Positions 12,493-23,940 of a stretch of DNA of 64,000 bases are shown here, in pieces. The stretch spans positions 21,826,460-21,890,459 of the forward strand of contig NC_031773.1 in the NCBI RefSeq assembly GCF_001522545.3, read 5' to 3'. The notes below the pieces were generated by a model. That model was not told the DNA's origin. It worked only from the letters and a program-made list of their open reading frames with translations, and did not search any database. Positions within the stretch are counted from its first letter, which is position 1. Each line of letters opens with the position of its first letter. The DNA is from Parus major (taxonomy: Eukaryota; Chordata; Aves; Passeriformes; Paridae). A program made the translations under genes and the position numbers.

Positions 12493-15112
12493 ACCCTGGG
12501 GGAGAACAGGTAGTTTTCTGCTTCCACGAATTCTTCGCTGAAGTATACACAGGAGCCTCATTCTGTAATGCAGAGATTGATTCATAATGGGATTCCAGCA
12601 TTTTTTTGAAAGACTACTGCAACTCTCTGCTCAGTTCTACAGGTGACAAATGAAGGCTAGTGCAGTTATTAACTAGACATTATAAAAAAATAAAAAAGCA
12701 GCTCATCATGATATTTTTGTCTTACACAAAAGCTAAAAAGTTATGGACACAGACAACAAGAAAACAATTCTTGGAATAGCAAGATGTTTGTTTCATTAGT
12801 AAATCAAGATTCTGTGTACTAGATACTTAAAAAGACATTTATAAGATCCTGCAAAAATGAAAAAACAGAACATAATTTCAGGTCACGGCACAAAATTTGA
12901 AATAAAAGGTGGTAAGTTTACACCAATGTTTTATTCTTTGGTAGTTATGACCATCTAATCAATTTTGCTACTTAATTGCAACTCTGTCTAACACAATTTA
13001 CCACTCTAAAATTAGTTTTTTTTGAAAGGGCATTTAAGAGACTGTGTGAAATTCAAAGCTAATGAAGTCTGCACTCCACTCAGAAAGCACTAGATTTTCT
13101 AGGCAGGCTGTGCTTCCATGTCCACAGCTCTCTGGGAGAGCCAGGCCAGCCTCAAACACCAGCCAGAGGGACCCCAGCTAAGGATCTATTCAGCCTAGAA
13201 ATGCAAACAAAGGCTTCTGAAAGGAGATAGAGAGTAATTCAGCATTTAGTCATACTTCACTGTTCAGGAAGGTGGAATCAATCACCAAGATTCCTATATC
13301 CTTCATGTCTATTCATTTGTCTATTTTGCTGTTTTCCTAAAGTGATTTGTTGTTTTGGAATCTTGCAGTTAAATCAATGTTCATCCAGTATACTAAAGGT
13401 TAGCATGTAAAATGGTAAACATATGTTATGCATGAGAGATCACTTGCATGAGTGACAAATTCCCACAGAGTGAAGTATATAGCTGCCACCTATACATTAA
13501 AATGGTGGAGAAAATCTAATGACAGATAAGTGAATGAATATGGAGACAGCAGGTTATCTTAAAGGAATTAAAAAAAAACAACAATCTGTAGGTACTTGGA
13601 GCTTTTCACAACACAATTATAAGCAATGCACATGCATTTATTCCAATCATCTTATATCAATGTAGATTTCCAAGAACATATCAGTAAGGATGTTGGACAG
13701 TTCCTTGTGCATTTTTCAAATGGACGGACCCTGGCCAGTCTTCGAGGCAATCCGAGGCAAAGGAAGATGGTGTATTATAAACAGCAAATTCATGTTAAAA
13801 CATTTCTTCATGTTAAAATACTACCAGTCTTATTTCTCCATCACACAGATGGAGAAAGTATGGGCTGCCTATATGCAATTCATTTTCAGACATTCTGCAG
13901 GGCTTCATTCAGTGCAAAGGCTTCTATGTACACCAGTAAATTGAAAATCAGAACAGCTGGGGGTATTAATGAAATCCACAAAACAATCTAAAAGGCAAGT
14001 TTTCAGCCTTAGAAAGATCCATACTGGTCTAAATGCAGCAAGGGACACAAAGGGAATTTCAAAGAAAAGTAGAGAGCTGCTCATGGAGTTCTAATAATTA
14101 CTGATCTCTGCATCGTATAAACCAAATTGCTCAGCAGAGAAGTTGAGCATTAAAAATGAATGTCTCGGTTAGGGTGTTTTGGCATCTCTTCATATCTAGA
14201 CATGTTCCAAGTTATCTCCAGAAATGAAATAGAATAATTGGGTCAGATCCCAGAAACTCATTTACCTAAACTAAATGGGAGGGATGAACTAGCATTCTTT
14301 ATCATTGTTCAGATCTGGATATTCAGGAGAGCAGTTAGATCTTTTCCATCAATTTCCTCTTAATTTAGTTACTAGTCAAAGGTTTTTCTAGTGTAGAACA
14401 TTATTATGTTTAACACCTGCTGTGTTATTGCACAATTTTCTTTATGCTGACACTAAAACAGGGAGAGGAGAGTGAGTGATTATGTTCTAAGCTACAAGCT
14501 ATACTTCTGAAGATTTACTTCTCAGCAATTAAAAAAAAATGAACATTTCTGCATATTTGCCTGTCTCCATACTGAGGTGAGGAATACTCCATTCAATGCC
14601 TTCCTATTTCTCACACTTATTATCTTCCTTCACAACCTGCAGAGCTCTGCTCTGTAAATTCCTTTGGCGAAAGAAAAAGCCCTGATCGCAGCCATGATAC
14701 AGTTGTAATGGCAAGACTTAAAATCAGTAGTTATGGGTAACTACTTTAACTACCACATAGGCCTAAACCTTGCAGTATTTCCTAAAAGGGAAATGAAGCC
14801 CTACAAGAGGAATAATCTCCCTGACTAGCTTTGAGAAACCCTTTTGGGCCATCACAGGCAGCTGCGTAGCCCCAGCTTCTGGGGGACTTGTGGACAGGTC
14901 ATTTGGGCTGTGGGCCAAAGTGGGTGAGCAGAAATTCACTCAGATTTCCAGATATGCTGGGAGGCTTGTTCATGAAGTCCCTGCCATGAGATCTGTCAGA
15001 ATAGTGCAGCAAAACTTTTCATTTTCACCTAATAAGGTACAATTCAGGGTTTTTTTCACAAGTAGACTTAATGAGACTTAAACCTTCCTTTAAAATGTAT
15101 GGTATCAGTAAG

Positions 15113-15147
15113 TGGTTAGTACAGAAATACTAACCAAGTATTTCTGT
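15113..15147. repeat. Two overlapping, mutually exclusive hairpins
   Basis: The first inverted repeat has 9-bp arms, TGGTTAGTA (15113-15121) and TACTAACCA (15128-15136), with a 6-base loop. The second has 10-bp arms, ACAGAAATAC (15121-15130) and GTATTTCTGT (15138-15147), with a 7-base loop. All arm pairs are perfect. The second hairpin uses bases that belong to the first, so only one can form at a time. No gene adjoins it, so any role, such as a switchable RNA fold, is speculation. Confidence 0.7.
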
Positions 15148-17408
15148 CAGGAGTTGTTGAGTGGATGCACAAAATAAGACAGTGCTCTTTGTTGGACTGC
15201 CAGCAAAGAGAAACACAGATTCCTTCACTTGTGGACATATAAGGATATGACTTATCTTAGACATTCACCTGCAGAGGAGAGCAAAGCAAGCCACAGTGTA
15301 CATTAACGGAACGCTGATGAAATGTCTGCTCTGTGCATATCTGATACCAGGATAAACTACAATCATAAAAATGTATACAATTCTAACTGGTGAAATGCAG
15401 ACCAGTGTGAAGTGTGGATGAGGAAGCAGGGAGATTTTTGCTGTCTTATCACAGCTGCAAAGATGTTTTATATAAACACAGAGGTGAAAGCTGTAGAGTC
15501 AGAGCACAGCTTGTTTGTTCGTCAACGTAACGACTGTACATCTGATAGCTGACACCATTGGCCTCCGTCAGCAGTTTGAAGAGAAAAGGTTGTCTGATTC
15601 AATTAAAATGCTCTTTGTCTTTAAAACACAGCTTCTGGACGGCTTTTTAGGGAGACAGTTGGTGGAGAGTCCTCGTTCAGCTTCAATGTTCAGTGATTGC
15701 TGTCTGGTTAACGTTACAAGTGTAGTCAACATTTTTCAGTCTTTGAGGTTCCAACCATATATTACTGCTACATACAAAAAGGGTTTGCTTATGAATCTGG
15801 ATATAACCTAGGGTAAAAGAATCATTGGAAGACTTTTGTGCAATGCTGGGGAAAAAAAGAACGAATCAGGGAAACACTCAGGGAAGTTCTATCAGCCTGT
15901 CAGACGTTTTTTTCTAATTAGTCTGAAAAGCTGTTAAGCCTTTGCTTTTTTTTAAGATTAGAGCTATCAAATGAGCTCATGTTTCATCTTCTACAGTCTA
16001 TATATAATCTATAACCTTCTACAGTGAACCTAGAAAGTTAATGCCTCATATTACTTAAAATTCATGTGAATGTTTTCAACCAGCTCCAGGATGTAGTAAA
16101 GGGATTTATGAATTAAAGCATGATTGACACTGTAAGAAACTCTTGCTGACTTTACAAGAGAATTCACTCCTTTTTTAGCTAATTTCATAGTTTAATATAT
16201 CCAAGATAGGTTAATGGAACACTGCATTCCATTTTCTCTATTCTTTGAGAAAAAAAAAAAGGGGTATTGGCATTACAGTGTTAATTGTTTAATGTTATGG
16301 AAATATTCTTGGCTGATTAAATTGGATTAGTTAGATTATCAGCTTAGGAAAATGGTATTATGGATTTTATGTTCCTTCTGCTTTGGAATATTTTAGAGTT
16401 TGCAGCATTAACAATTTGGAAATCATGTCCACACAAAGATATATTTAAGGTTGTTTTTGTAAGGTGAAACATAAAAAAAAATAAAAATCTAGTAGTTTGG
16501 ACAGAAGGACAACAGGAATAATCATTTGATGCAGATAATATTTTTTCCCTCTTTGATAGGAAGTTTTGCAAATGAAACTTCATTCCAAAATGTAATTCAG
16601 GGAAAAAAAACAAGACTATATTTTGGTACCATCTTCCCCCAAAATAGTTAAAGTTGTTTGCAACACAGATCAATAATTTCTGCAGCCCCAACTCCACCAC
16701 GAGGCAGACCTGTCAACAGTTCTTTTCCTGTGCTGCCAGGTGGCTTTGCTAAGTGATGAACACACACATTCTTCACTCCTCTACCTTTCCCTTCCTGCAC
16801 CACACAGAACAAGCACCATTGCTAGAAATTCACCTCAAGTTTCTGAGCAAGGTGATAATTTTAAAGAGGCATCATGTCTCATATCCATGAGTCCTGTCTG
16901 CACCAGCTCTAAGAAGGTGCTGAGGAGGATCAGCTGGGGACCTCCTCAGTAGCCAGTCATTCCTTTCAATGCACTTAGCTCTGGTCCAGGTCTGCTCCCT
17001 TTCAGCCACAGCTTCTGCAGTCTGGGCTCATAATGAGTTGTTGGGTTGCAATTGAAAACTGGTCTCCCTTCAGCCTAAACAGCTCAAGAAGGAAGAAAAG
17101 AATAGGAGGATCCCACCCTTCACAAAGATATTTCAAGTCTTCCTGCATATTAGGCATCCCCAGCAAGGTGCTTTTTTACTCTATGAAAGAGCAAATCAAA
17201 ACAAAACAAAGATAAAAGATTGCTTTTGTTGGAAGAATTACTGTTTCTCACTGTACCTCAAATAGGTGGAAGAGCTTGCACAATTTTAACTTGGACACAT
17301 TGGTCTCAAAAGACTTGGTTGTGCTAAACTTTGTCTGAATCATCAGCTTCAGTCCTGTTTCCCATCAAGTGCATTTTTGTGGGTGAAGCGTGGAGAACAT
17401 GCTGCTAG

Positions 17409-17412
17409 TGGT
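17409..17412. repeat. Left target-site duplication of the solo LTR (TGGT)
   Basis: TGGT directly precedes the TG that begins the LTR, and the same four bases directly follow its terminal CA at 17983-17986. Four bases can match by chance (1 in 256), so the duplication is likely but not proven. Confidence 0.5.
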
Positions 17413-17541
17413 TGTCATGGTTTAACCAGCAGGTAGCTTAACACTACACAGCTGCTCACTCCTCCCCCAGCCCCTGCAGTGGGATGGGGGAGGGAATTGG
17501 AAAAAAAAAAAAGTAAAATTTGTGGGTTGAGAAAAAGTCAT

Positions 17542-17547
17542 TTTATT
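17542..17547 (-). promoter_or_regulatory. LTR polyadenylation signal AATAAA
   Basis: TTTATT on the plus strand reads AATAAA on the minus strand, in the expected part of the LTR about 130 bases after the TATA-like segment. It supports the minus orientation. Present activity is unknown. Confidence 0.6.
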
Positions 17548-17673
17548 AGGACAGAGACAGAAGGAGTAATAGTAATGATAAAAGAATTAGAATAATCAAG
17601 CACAGTGCAATTGCTCACCACTCATTGACTGATGCCCAGCCAGTCCCTGAGCTGCCCCTGGCCAACTTTCCTC

Positions 17674-17686
17674 CTAAATACTATAC
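17674..17686 (-). promoter_or_regulatory. Degraded LTR TATA-like box
   Basis: The minus strand reads TATAGTATT here, at the place where the LTR family normally has a TATATAAA-type box. The substitutions suggest the promoter has decayed. Confidence 0.4.
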
Positions 17687-17858
17687 TGAACATTATTCTA
17701 TGTCCCTTTGGCCTGTTTGGGTCATGTCTCTATCTTTGGGTCATCATCACAGCTTCTTGTGCATCCCCAGCCTCCTCACTGGTGGGGTGGTGTGAGAAGC
17801 TGAAAATTTCTTGACTTAATCTAATTGCTGTTCAGCAACAACTCAAACATCAATGTGT

Positions 17859-17899
17859 AGGCCCCTTCCAAACTTAATCTGCAATTCTGTAATCCTGTG
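17859..17899 (+). mobile_element. 41-bp CR1 3' tail inserted in the LTR
   Basis: AGGCCCCTTCCAAACTTAA, followed by the two octamers ATTCTGTA and ATCCTGTG, is the typical 3' end of a CR1 LINE: the GGTCCCTTCCAACC-type block plus the terminal (ATTCTRTG)n repeat. It interrupts the LTR exactly where the family sequence, as I recall it, runs CAGTGTG directly into TTATCAAC. TGTGT lies on both sides (17854-17858 and 17896-17900), although this overlaps the octamer. This would be an extremely 5'-truncated CR1 insertion that postdates the LTR. Confidence 0.7.
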
Positions 17900-17982
17900 T
17901 TATCAACACTATTCTCATCACAAATCCAAAGCACTGTACTCTACCAGCTACTAGGAAGAAAATTACCCAGCCAAAACCTGCA

Positions 17983-17986
17983 TGGT
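17983..17986. repeat. Right target-site duplication of the solo LTR (TGGT)
   Basis: Second copy of the TGGT found at 17409-17412, directly after the terminal CA of the LTR. Confidence 0.5.
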
Positions 17987-19740
17987 GGTGAAAATTCATT
18001 CCTTGCAATAATAATCTTCCCAGCATCTGTTGTGTACACTTCCTCCTACTTCTTTTTGCTCACATTAAGACACAGTGAATTTCTACTGCAAACCATAATC
18101 TCATTAGTAAAACAAAAATGCATGTTCTGTCATATGACAGGTTTCTAAGTCTGGAAAATGTTCTTGATTAAATTGGCTTTGGCTGTGTAACCCCTATTAA
18201 CATTAATGGCAGGCACATGGCTGAAACTCTGAATATGAACTTGAGAATAAATCATTACAATCCAATTGTTTAACTTTTATTGCCCTGCATGTCAGTGATA
18301 TTAACTGCAGAGAGGATCAGAGTACTCCATGCAATTGAACAGGTGATTTAACTCATTTCTTGTAATTTGTCACTAAGATGAAATTTTTTTTTCACATTCT
18401 TTATATTCTAAGTAATTTTGCCTTGTAAAAAAAAAATTAAAGCTTTAACTTAATAGATGTGAATGGATATAAATGGATATATGTGTTCAGATTTTCTGTA
18501 GTCTTAAGACTGAGCTAACATAATATTTTTTTAAAAAAAGGAAAAGCTTAAAAATCTTAAAATTGTTCCAGATCTCTAAATGGACTCATAATGAATAAAT
18601 TAATAAATACATGTATTTTCTTTTTGTGAAAGCTTTTTTCACTTGTTAAGAAATACCCTTTTACTTTCAGAAAACACTCTGTTGTAAAGACTAGAGCAGA
18701 TTTGCTGAATAAATTTTTGTACCATTGAGCAGTCAAACTGTGTTTATGTATCAGCAAATAACATTTATTTGAGCTCTGAATTTAAATTCTGTAAATAGTA
18801 AATTAACTTCACAGGTACAAAACACTTCATATCAAAGAGCTGGTCAAACATTAGGTTTATGATTTCTTCACATTCCCATTAGAATCAAAGAGATTGAAAA
18901 TCTGCTGGAAGCACTACTGAAGTCAGTGAAAAGGTGCCCACTGATATTAGTAGGAGTAGGATAGAGCCCACCATGGAAAAAAAAAATCAGTATTCAACTC
19001 ATAGGCTTTCAATGTGCCAAGTTCATACACAGGGCACATCCACATCTTGCAGAATGAGGCATTGACTTCCTCCAGCACATGCAGGAGATGTTGTTTGGAT
19101 TTTAATTTAATCCCTTGTTGATTATTCATTGGTGTGAGGCTGAAGAGTGGATAGAATACCAAAACAGATATTTTTAAAGCCATACAAAATATGTTAAACT
19201 CTTGAAAATGTGTATGCAAACTGGAATAAAACACACTGTACATATAAACACACTGCCCACACATGAAGACTTGTTTTCTTGCTGTGTTTGCATACTTTCA
19301 TAGACACATATATATTCATACATTTATTTGAAAGAAAATAAAGACTTTTTAAACCTTGAAAATTTTCTAGTACAGTTTTACTTCATAAATGACTCTTTTT
19401 GTGGGGTTATTTTTGAAGGTGTGTGTGTGAGAATGACATGTATCTATAGGTCTGGGTAGAAAAGCACAGTTCGCTGGGGAGAGGAATAATGTACACTGAG
19501 AAGGTAGTGTGGGAAAGTTTCCTAAGAAGTAATAACCTGTGCTGAGTCTACAAGAATGGATAAACTCATAAAACTGTGAGTAAGCTTGCCAAACTTTTTC
19601 AAAGCCACAAATATACAGTGATGTCAGCAACTTACAGCTGTGGTCTATATGTGCCTTAACTCTACCCCTAATCAGGAAAAGGGAATTTATAGCATTTGTA
19701 CTGGCTGTTGCCAACACGTGATCAAGACAAAACAATAAAC

Positions 19741-19757
19741 TTTTTTTTTTTTTTTTT
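19741..19757. repeat. T17 homopolymer
   Basis: A run of 17 T directly after ACAATAAAC. Read on the minus strand it is a poly-A, but with no polyadenylation signal and no recognisable sequence on its 5' side, so it is not called a processed pseudogene. Confidence 0.9.
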
Positions 19758-20102
19758 AAACAAATGTACACTAAGTCATTCACTTTTCAGTGTTCCAGCA
19801 ATCCTACTTGCATGTTATTATGTTTGTGTTTTCATATAGAGATTTCATTCTTGTGGCTAGACTCAGGCTTTGCTTTCTATTAAAGGCTTGCCAAGTAGCA
19901 CTGAAATAAACGGTTTTGGTGTTGATTGATGTTTGGCATTTATTTTATGTTTGGTCCCAAAAGAAATATATGGTATCTCCTGGCTGCAGAAAACATCAAG
20001 ATGCATGTAGCAGACTCATCAGTATTGTCTTTCACCTTCCTTCTACTATTTCTTGAGAAAAGTCATGGGGGCAAGAGAAAATAAGATATAATGGTTTCCT
20101 GA

Positions 20103-20214
20103 GGGTGATAAGCTTTGTGTGAGTAGGTTTAACAATAGACAGACTGTAGCTTTGTGTGTTGTATGGCCAAGTTTAATTACAGACAAACTGTCGATAGCCT
20201 TTTGTGTTATATTT
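20103..20214. repeat. Degenerate tandem repeat, about 45-bp unit
   Basis: Two neighbouring units (about 20125-20168 and 20169-20214) share the order GTTTAA, then AGACA-ACTG, then TAGC-TT, then TGTGTT, then TAT, with small indels. A partial earlier unit, GATAAGCTTTGTGTGAG, lies at about 20107-20123. It looks like an old, diverged minisatellite of two to three copies. Confidence 0.5.
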
Positions 20215-21849
20215 GATCTAAGCACAAATCTATGTTAGTAAAGTACTCGACTTACCCTGAAGTCTGAGGTCTTGAGCTTCAGTGAGCGTAAAGGCTTGAA
20301 TACACATCAAGCATTCTGTAAAGAGGCAGTGTTATAGATTCATGACACGGCTGTTGACTTTTGCACTACTTGGTTTTCAGAGGATTAAGTTTAGCTATTC
20401 ATTCATAATGAGAGGGCTTGAGTACTCAGTGAGCAACCTAATGTTAATCTGTGCATTAGCAAAGACTTTTAATAAACTTCATAAATATGCAGGGCAAAAG
20501 GGAAGAGATTAAAACTGCCACAGTAAAATTAATCTTGACATTTCATACCTTCTGAGTATTTTATTTTTTTTATCATGATTGTTTTCCCAGTATATGAAAC
20601 ACCAGGGAAGTGTTGCATGAAACTGAGAATAAATAAGAGGGAAGCAGGTTCAGACAAAGTAATCTGACGCCCTTGCCCCAGATGGTGCATGGTTTCTCTA
20701 AAATGTTAAAAGCAATCTGAATCTTGTGTGCTTGAGAAGGTGTAATACAAAGATGACTTTTTATGGTATGCAATTTACAGTATTTGTAATGGTGCTGAGT
20801 GCAATGTGATCTCACAGGAATGCCATTTAAGGCAGGAGGATCACACCAATGAAAAAATGCCATGTGAAAAAAACAAGAGTGCAAACTAGGAAAAAAATCT
20901 CTAAACATGAACTTTCCTCACTCTTCCTTGTTTTCTTCCATGGTTCCTACTCTTGTCCCTTCTTGATCTGACTCCTCTTGCCTTCTGTAGCAAAGTGCAT
21001 CCCAACTCCACAGAGATAAAGTATTCCTGTTGCCTGATCCCATGGTCCTCACCATGGAGTCATTCACAGAGGACTTGTAGCTGCTGGATGGAGCCACTCG
21101 TGCTTTGGTGCTGTAAGATACAGGAACTATTGTCAGAGAAGGGGAGCTCTGACGTGGACTGAGTTTGTTCAAAACAAACAATATGGGGAGCATTCACCTG
21201 ATAAACTAAAGCCTCCATCCAGCTTTTGTAATCAGGGTTCTTTGTTATGTTTGTTTTTAGAATCACTGATAATAATTGGGCAGCTTGTCACAAGGGCAAT
21301 AAAAGACATTGCTGCTTGAGGTAGTGCCCAGCCTTTCTTAATTTCAGTCACCTTTTGTCCACAAAGAAGTGCTGGTTTGACTCCTGAGACTTGTCTGCCT
21401 GCTCCCCATTTACCATCTGAAGTTGGTATTTTCTGAAGAAGACTAATTTCCTATTACTTACACAGTATACTTAGCACTAAAAATATAATATGAATGCAAA
21501 GACAGAAATCTCGGGATTTAACCAAGATCTATTATTGGTTCATTTGAGCTTTGAGCCAAAGGTGAATATGCCTAGATTTTACAATGACATGCAAAATTAG
21601 TGTTTTAAAACTCTTATTATATATACCATCAATCAGAAAAAGATCTTCACCTTCTTCCCCAGGGTTGAAGAGTGGGTCACAGAGGAGAGGAGGAGATACT
21701 CATGCAGTCATCACAAAATGCCCCTGATCACTAGACAAACTACTTTCAAAAGGCAAAAATCTCTTGAAAATTAAAATATTCTGACAGCATTTTATGTGAC
21801 CCTGTCTTTTATATGAGGGTTAAATTAACATGAAATATAAAATTTCAAC

Positions 21850-22440
21850 TTAACATTCAGCCCCTGCAATGTGATTGCTGTTTGCTCGTGTGCCAGGTAC
21901 CACTGACAGGCCATCTCTTGCTTGCAGTGAGTGCCATGTGGCCAAAGATTGGACCTCCCCAGTGCCAGGAGAGTGTGCTGTGGGCCTGGGAGCTGCCAGC
22001 CATGCAGGGGCACTTTTCACTGGACAGCCCTCTCCGAGGAGGAGGAGGAGGCAGGACAGGGTGGATAAATGGGATATGTGGGCGAGCTGGCGCAGCTCAC
22101 CATTGCCCACAGGTGCAAAGCTGACTGCTAAAGAGCAGGTGTCCTTATTCTTGCAGGCAGCTTGGGCAGCTGTGCCCTGGGCGAAGGAAAGAGGAGAGGT
22201 GTCAGGGGCGATCTGGAGCTGTCACTGTGGTTTTCTAACAGGGCAAAATGGCGCGAGGGGCCTGGCGTGAGGAGGGAAAGGAAATGGAAGGAATATAGTT
22301 ACTGGAAGATTTTTTTGTCAAATTTTGGAGATATTGTGATGTCTGAATCAGGTACAGAACAGAAAGGAGGAGTGTGTATGGCTGGAAGAAACCAAGGGCT
22401 GGGAAGGATCTGGAAAATTTTGTGGAACCAATGGTAGCCG
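21850..22440. other. GC- and CpG-richer island of unknown origin
   Basis: Base composition changes clearly from the surrounding AT-rich DNA. G- and C-rich words, a GAGGAGGAGGAGG tract (about 22035-22051) and several CpG sites (GGGCGAG, GGCGCAG, GGGCGA, GGCGCGAGG) occur here. Open frames of 75-131 codons on both strands overlap one another. The two I checked at the base level begin with non-ATG codons, and none shows a known domain. It could be an old transposon, a remnant exon of a non-coding transcript, or a small CpG island. I cannot decide between these. Confidence 0.35.
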
Positions 22441-23912
22441 TGTGTTTAGACCACGATCTTCTTTCTTCTGCCAGAACTGTCTTTTCTGCCTCCACACTCC
22501 TTTAGTAGAATGCCTTTTGGCATTGTGCCCACAGTTCTCCTGTCTCCATCTTCACATGATTCTCACACATGCTGCTTTTCAAAAAGCCCTATTCCCCTCC
22601 TGCCAAATATCTCTCCTTACTCATGACATTCTTGCACTGGCTAGTGCTGCCATGTGGGTGAAGAGGTGAAGCAGCACCAAACCAGGCAGCCCTGGAGAGC
22701 CCAGGGTTGGGCAGACCTGCTTCCTTACTGCCTGGTGAAGGAGTGGCAAGCATTTCCTCCCATGCCTATCAACAGCAGCTGGGCTCTACTAGGTGCATCA
22801 GTCATCACAAATGTGCTGTGGGCAGTGGTTTTTCCAGAAGGCTGTCCATGAGGAACAGAGATCAGCTGTAGAACTGGAGTACCTAAGACTCCTTTGCCCA
22901 AAAGTCCCCACAGAGATAAGGTGTTGTGAAGCATGAGGGTCTTTTCATACACGACAACCAGCACAATGGATACTGGGACATCTTGAAGTAGACTTAGTAA
23001 AAAATGCTAAACTTGCCCACTTCAACACGGCTAAATTAGGACACAGAACCTTTTGAACTGACCACTTCCCCTACAGTAGCTTGGAATCTAGTGAACAGAA
23101 AACCCTCTTGAAACTCCTCTTGGATCAGAAGATAGAAGCAGGACGTAGGTCTACAGTGAGGGACCCATGAGATGAGAATGAAATATATTTTTGCTCTGGG
23201 AAGTTATGCAAAAGGTGTCCACCAGTGCCTGATGTCACCATTACCAACAGACAGACTGGCAGAAGTCCAGATAAGGTTCCCTGCATATTTGCAGAAACAT
23301 ACATGACACCACCATTTTGGCAAAAATCTAATTTTTTAATTAAAAAAAAATCTAGACTGCAGACTGCCCTACCCAGAAACAATTAGATCTTTATTTCGTA
23401 CTTGTGCTAAGCCTTTAAGAGATTTGGAGAAATTAGTGTTTTAAATATTTTATGCCTATACTGTGTTTTCAATGTTCTCAACGTGATCATTAAACAAGAA
23501 ATCTCAGATCATTAAACAACAATTTTTTCCTCTGCATGAACCTATGATACTCCATCCCAAAAAAGGGCTAAGAATGAATGAAAATGAATGCCACAAGCCA
23601 TCCTGTTTAAGGTGTGACCAATAACTAGTGGCTATCTGTACCTACATTTAGATGGTACTTATGCTTCTCAGGAAGCCTTGGGGAATTTCTTGTTAGCCAT
23701 GAACCCAGACCTTTAGGCTGTAAGAATGTGTGTTTCCACCCTACTGAGCTGGACAGCAAATCCACCAGCTCAGGGCAATACTTAACCCATAAAGAAGTCT
23801 CCACAAATGCTACAGTCACCAGAGAGAAATAAAGAGCCGTATTTCCTTAGCAACATTTAGAAAAACCCAAACAGACCAAACAAAGAAAAGTACGATATTT
23901 AGGGTCAATTGC

Positions 23913-23940
23913 AAAAAAAAAAAAAATTAAAAAAAAAAAA
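23913..23940. repeat. A-rich tract (A14-TT-A12)
   Basis: Two long A runs separated by TT. It is a simple low-complexity tract with no recognisable retroposed sequence attached. Confidence 0.9.

Larger units (their letters stand above)
9177..17408. other. AT-rich non-coding stretch, no gene recognised
   Basis: No long frame and no recognisable protein fragment is seen. It contains an (AAAT)n tract, a hairpin at 12471-12492, and two overlapping perfect inverted repeats at 15113-15147. Slightly GC-richer patches at about 13080-13200, 14830-15000 and 16880-17160 carry nothing I can identify. Confidence 0.6.
17413..17982 (-). mobile_element. Solo LTR of an avian endogenous retrovirus
   Basis: A 570-bp element begins TGTCATGGTTTAACC and ends CCTGCA, so it has TG...CA termini. 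The sequence follows a very common bird LTR that I recognise from memory. The orientation is minus: on that strand there is an AATAAA polyadenylation signal (17547-17542). A degraded TATA-like stretch lies upstream in transcription order, around 17686-17674. No gag, pol or env sequence and no second LTR is present in the window, so this is a solo LTR left by recombination. The 4-bp flanking match would suit a 4-bp duplicating retroviral class, but I do not assign the class. It is decayed, with an A-run at about 17501-17512 and a 41-bp CR1 insertion at 17859-17899. Confidence 0.85.

Noticed and set aside
17632..18148. 60- and 83-codon plus-strand frames at 17632-17814 and 17897-18148
   Set aside because: The first lies on the antisense strand of the LTR. 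The second starts in the LTR and runs into the AT-rich flank. Neither is a gene.
19741..19757. T17 as the poly-A tail of a minus-strand retrocopy
   Set aside because: No minus-strand AATAAA lies before it and no recognisable gene sequence is attached.
21850..22110. Minus-strand frame with a leucine-rich stretch resembling a signal peptide
   Set aside because: The apparent start is GTG, and the nearby ATG in another frame is quickly closed by TGA. The frame length reflects higher GC.
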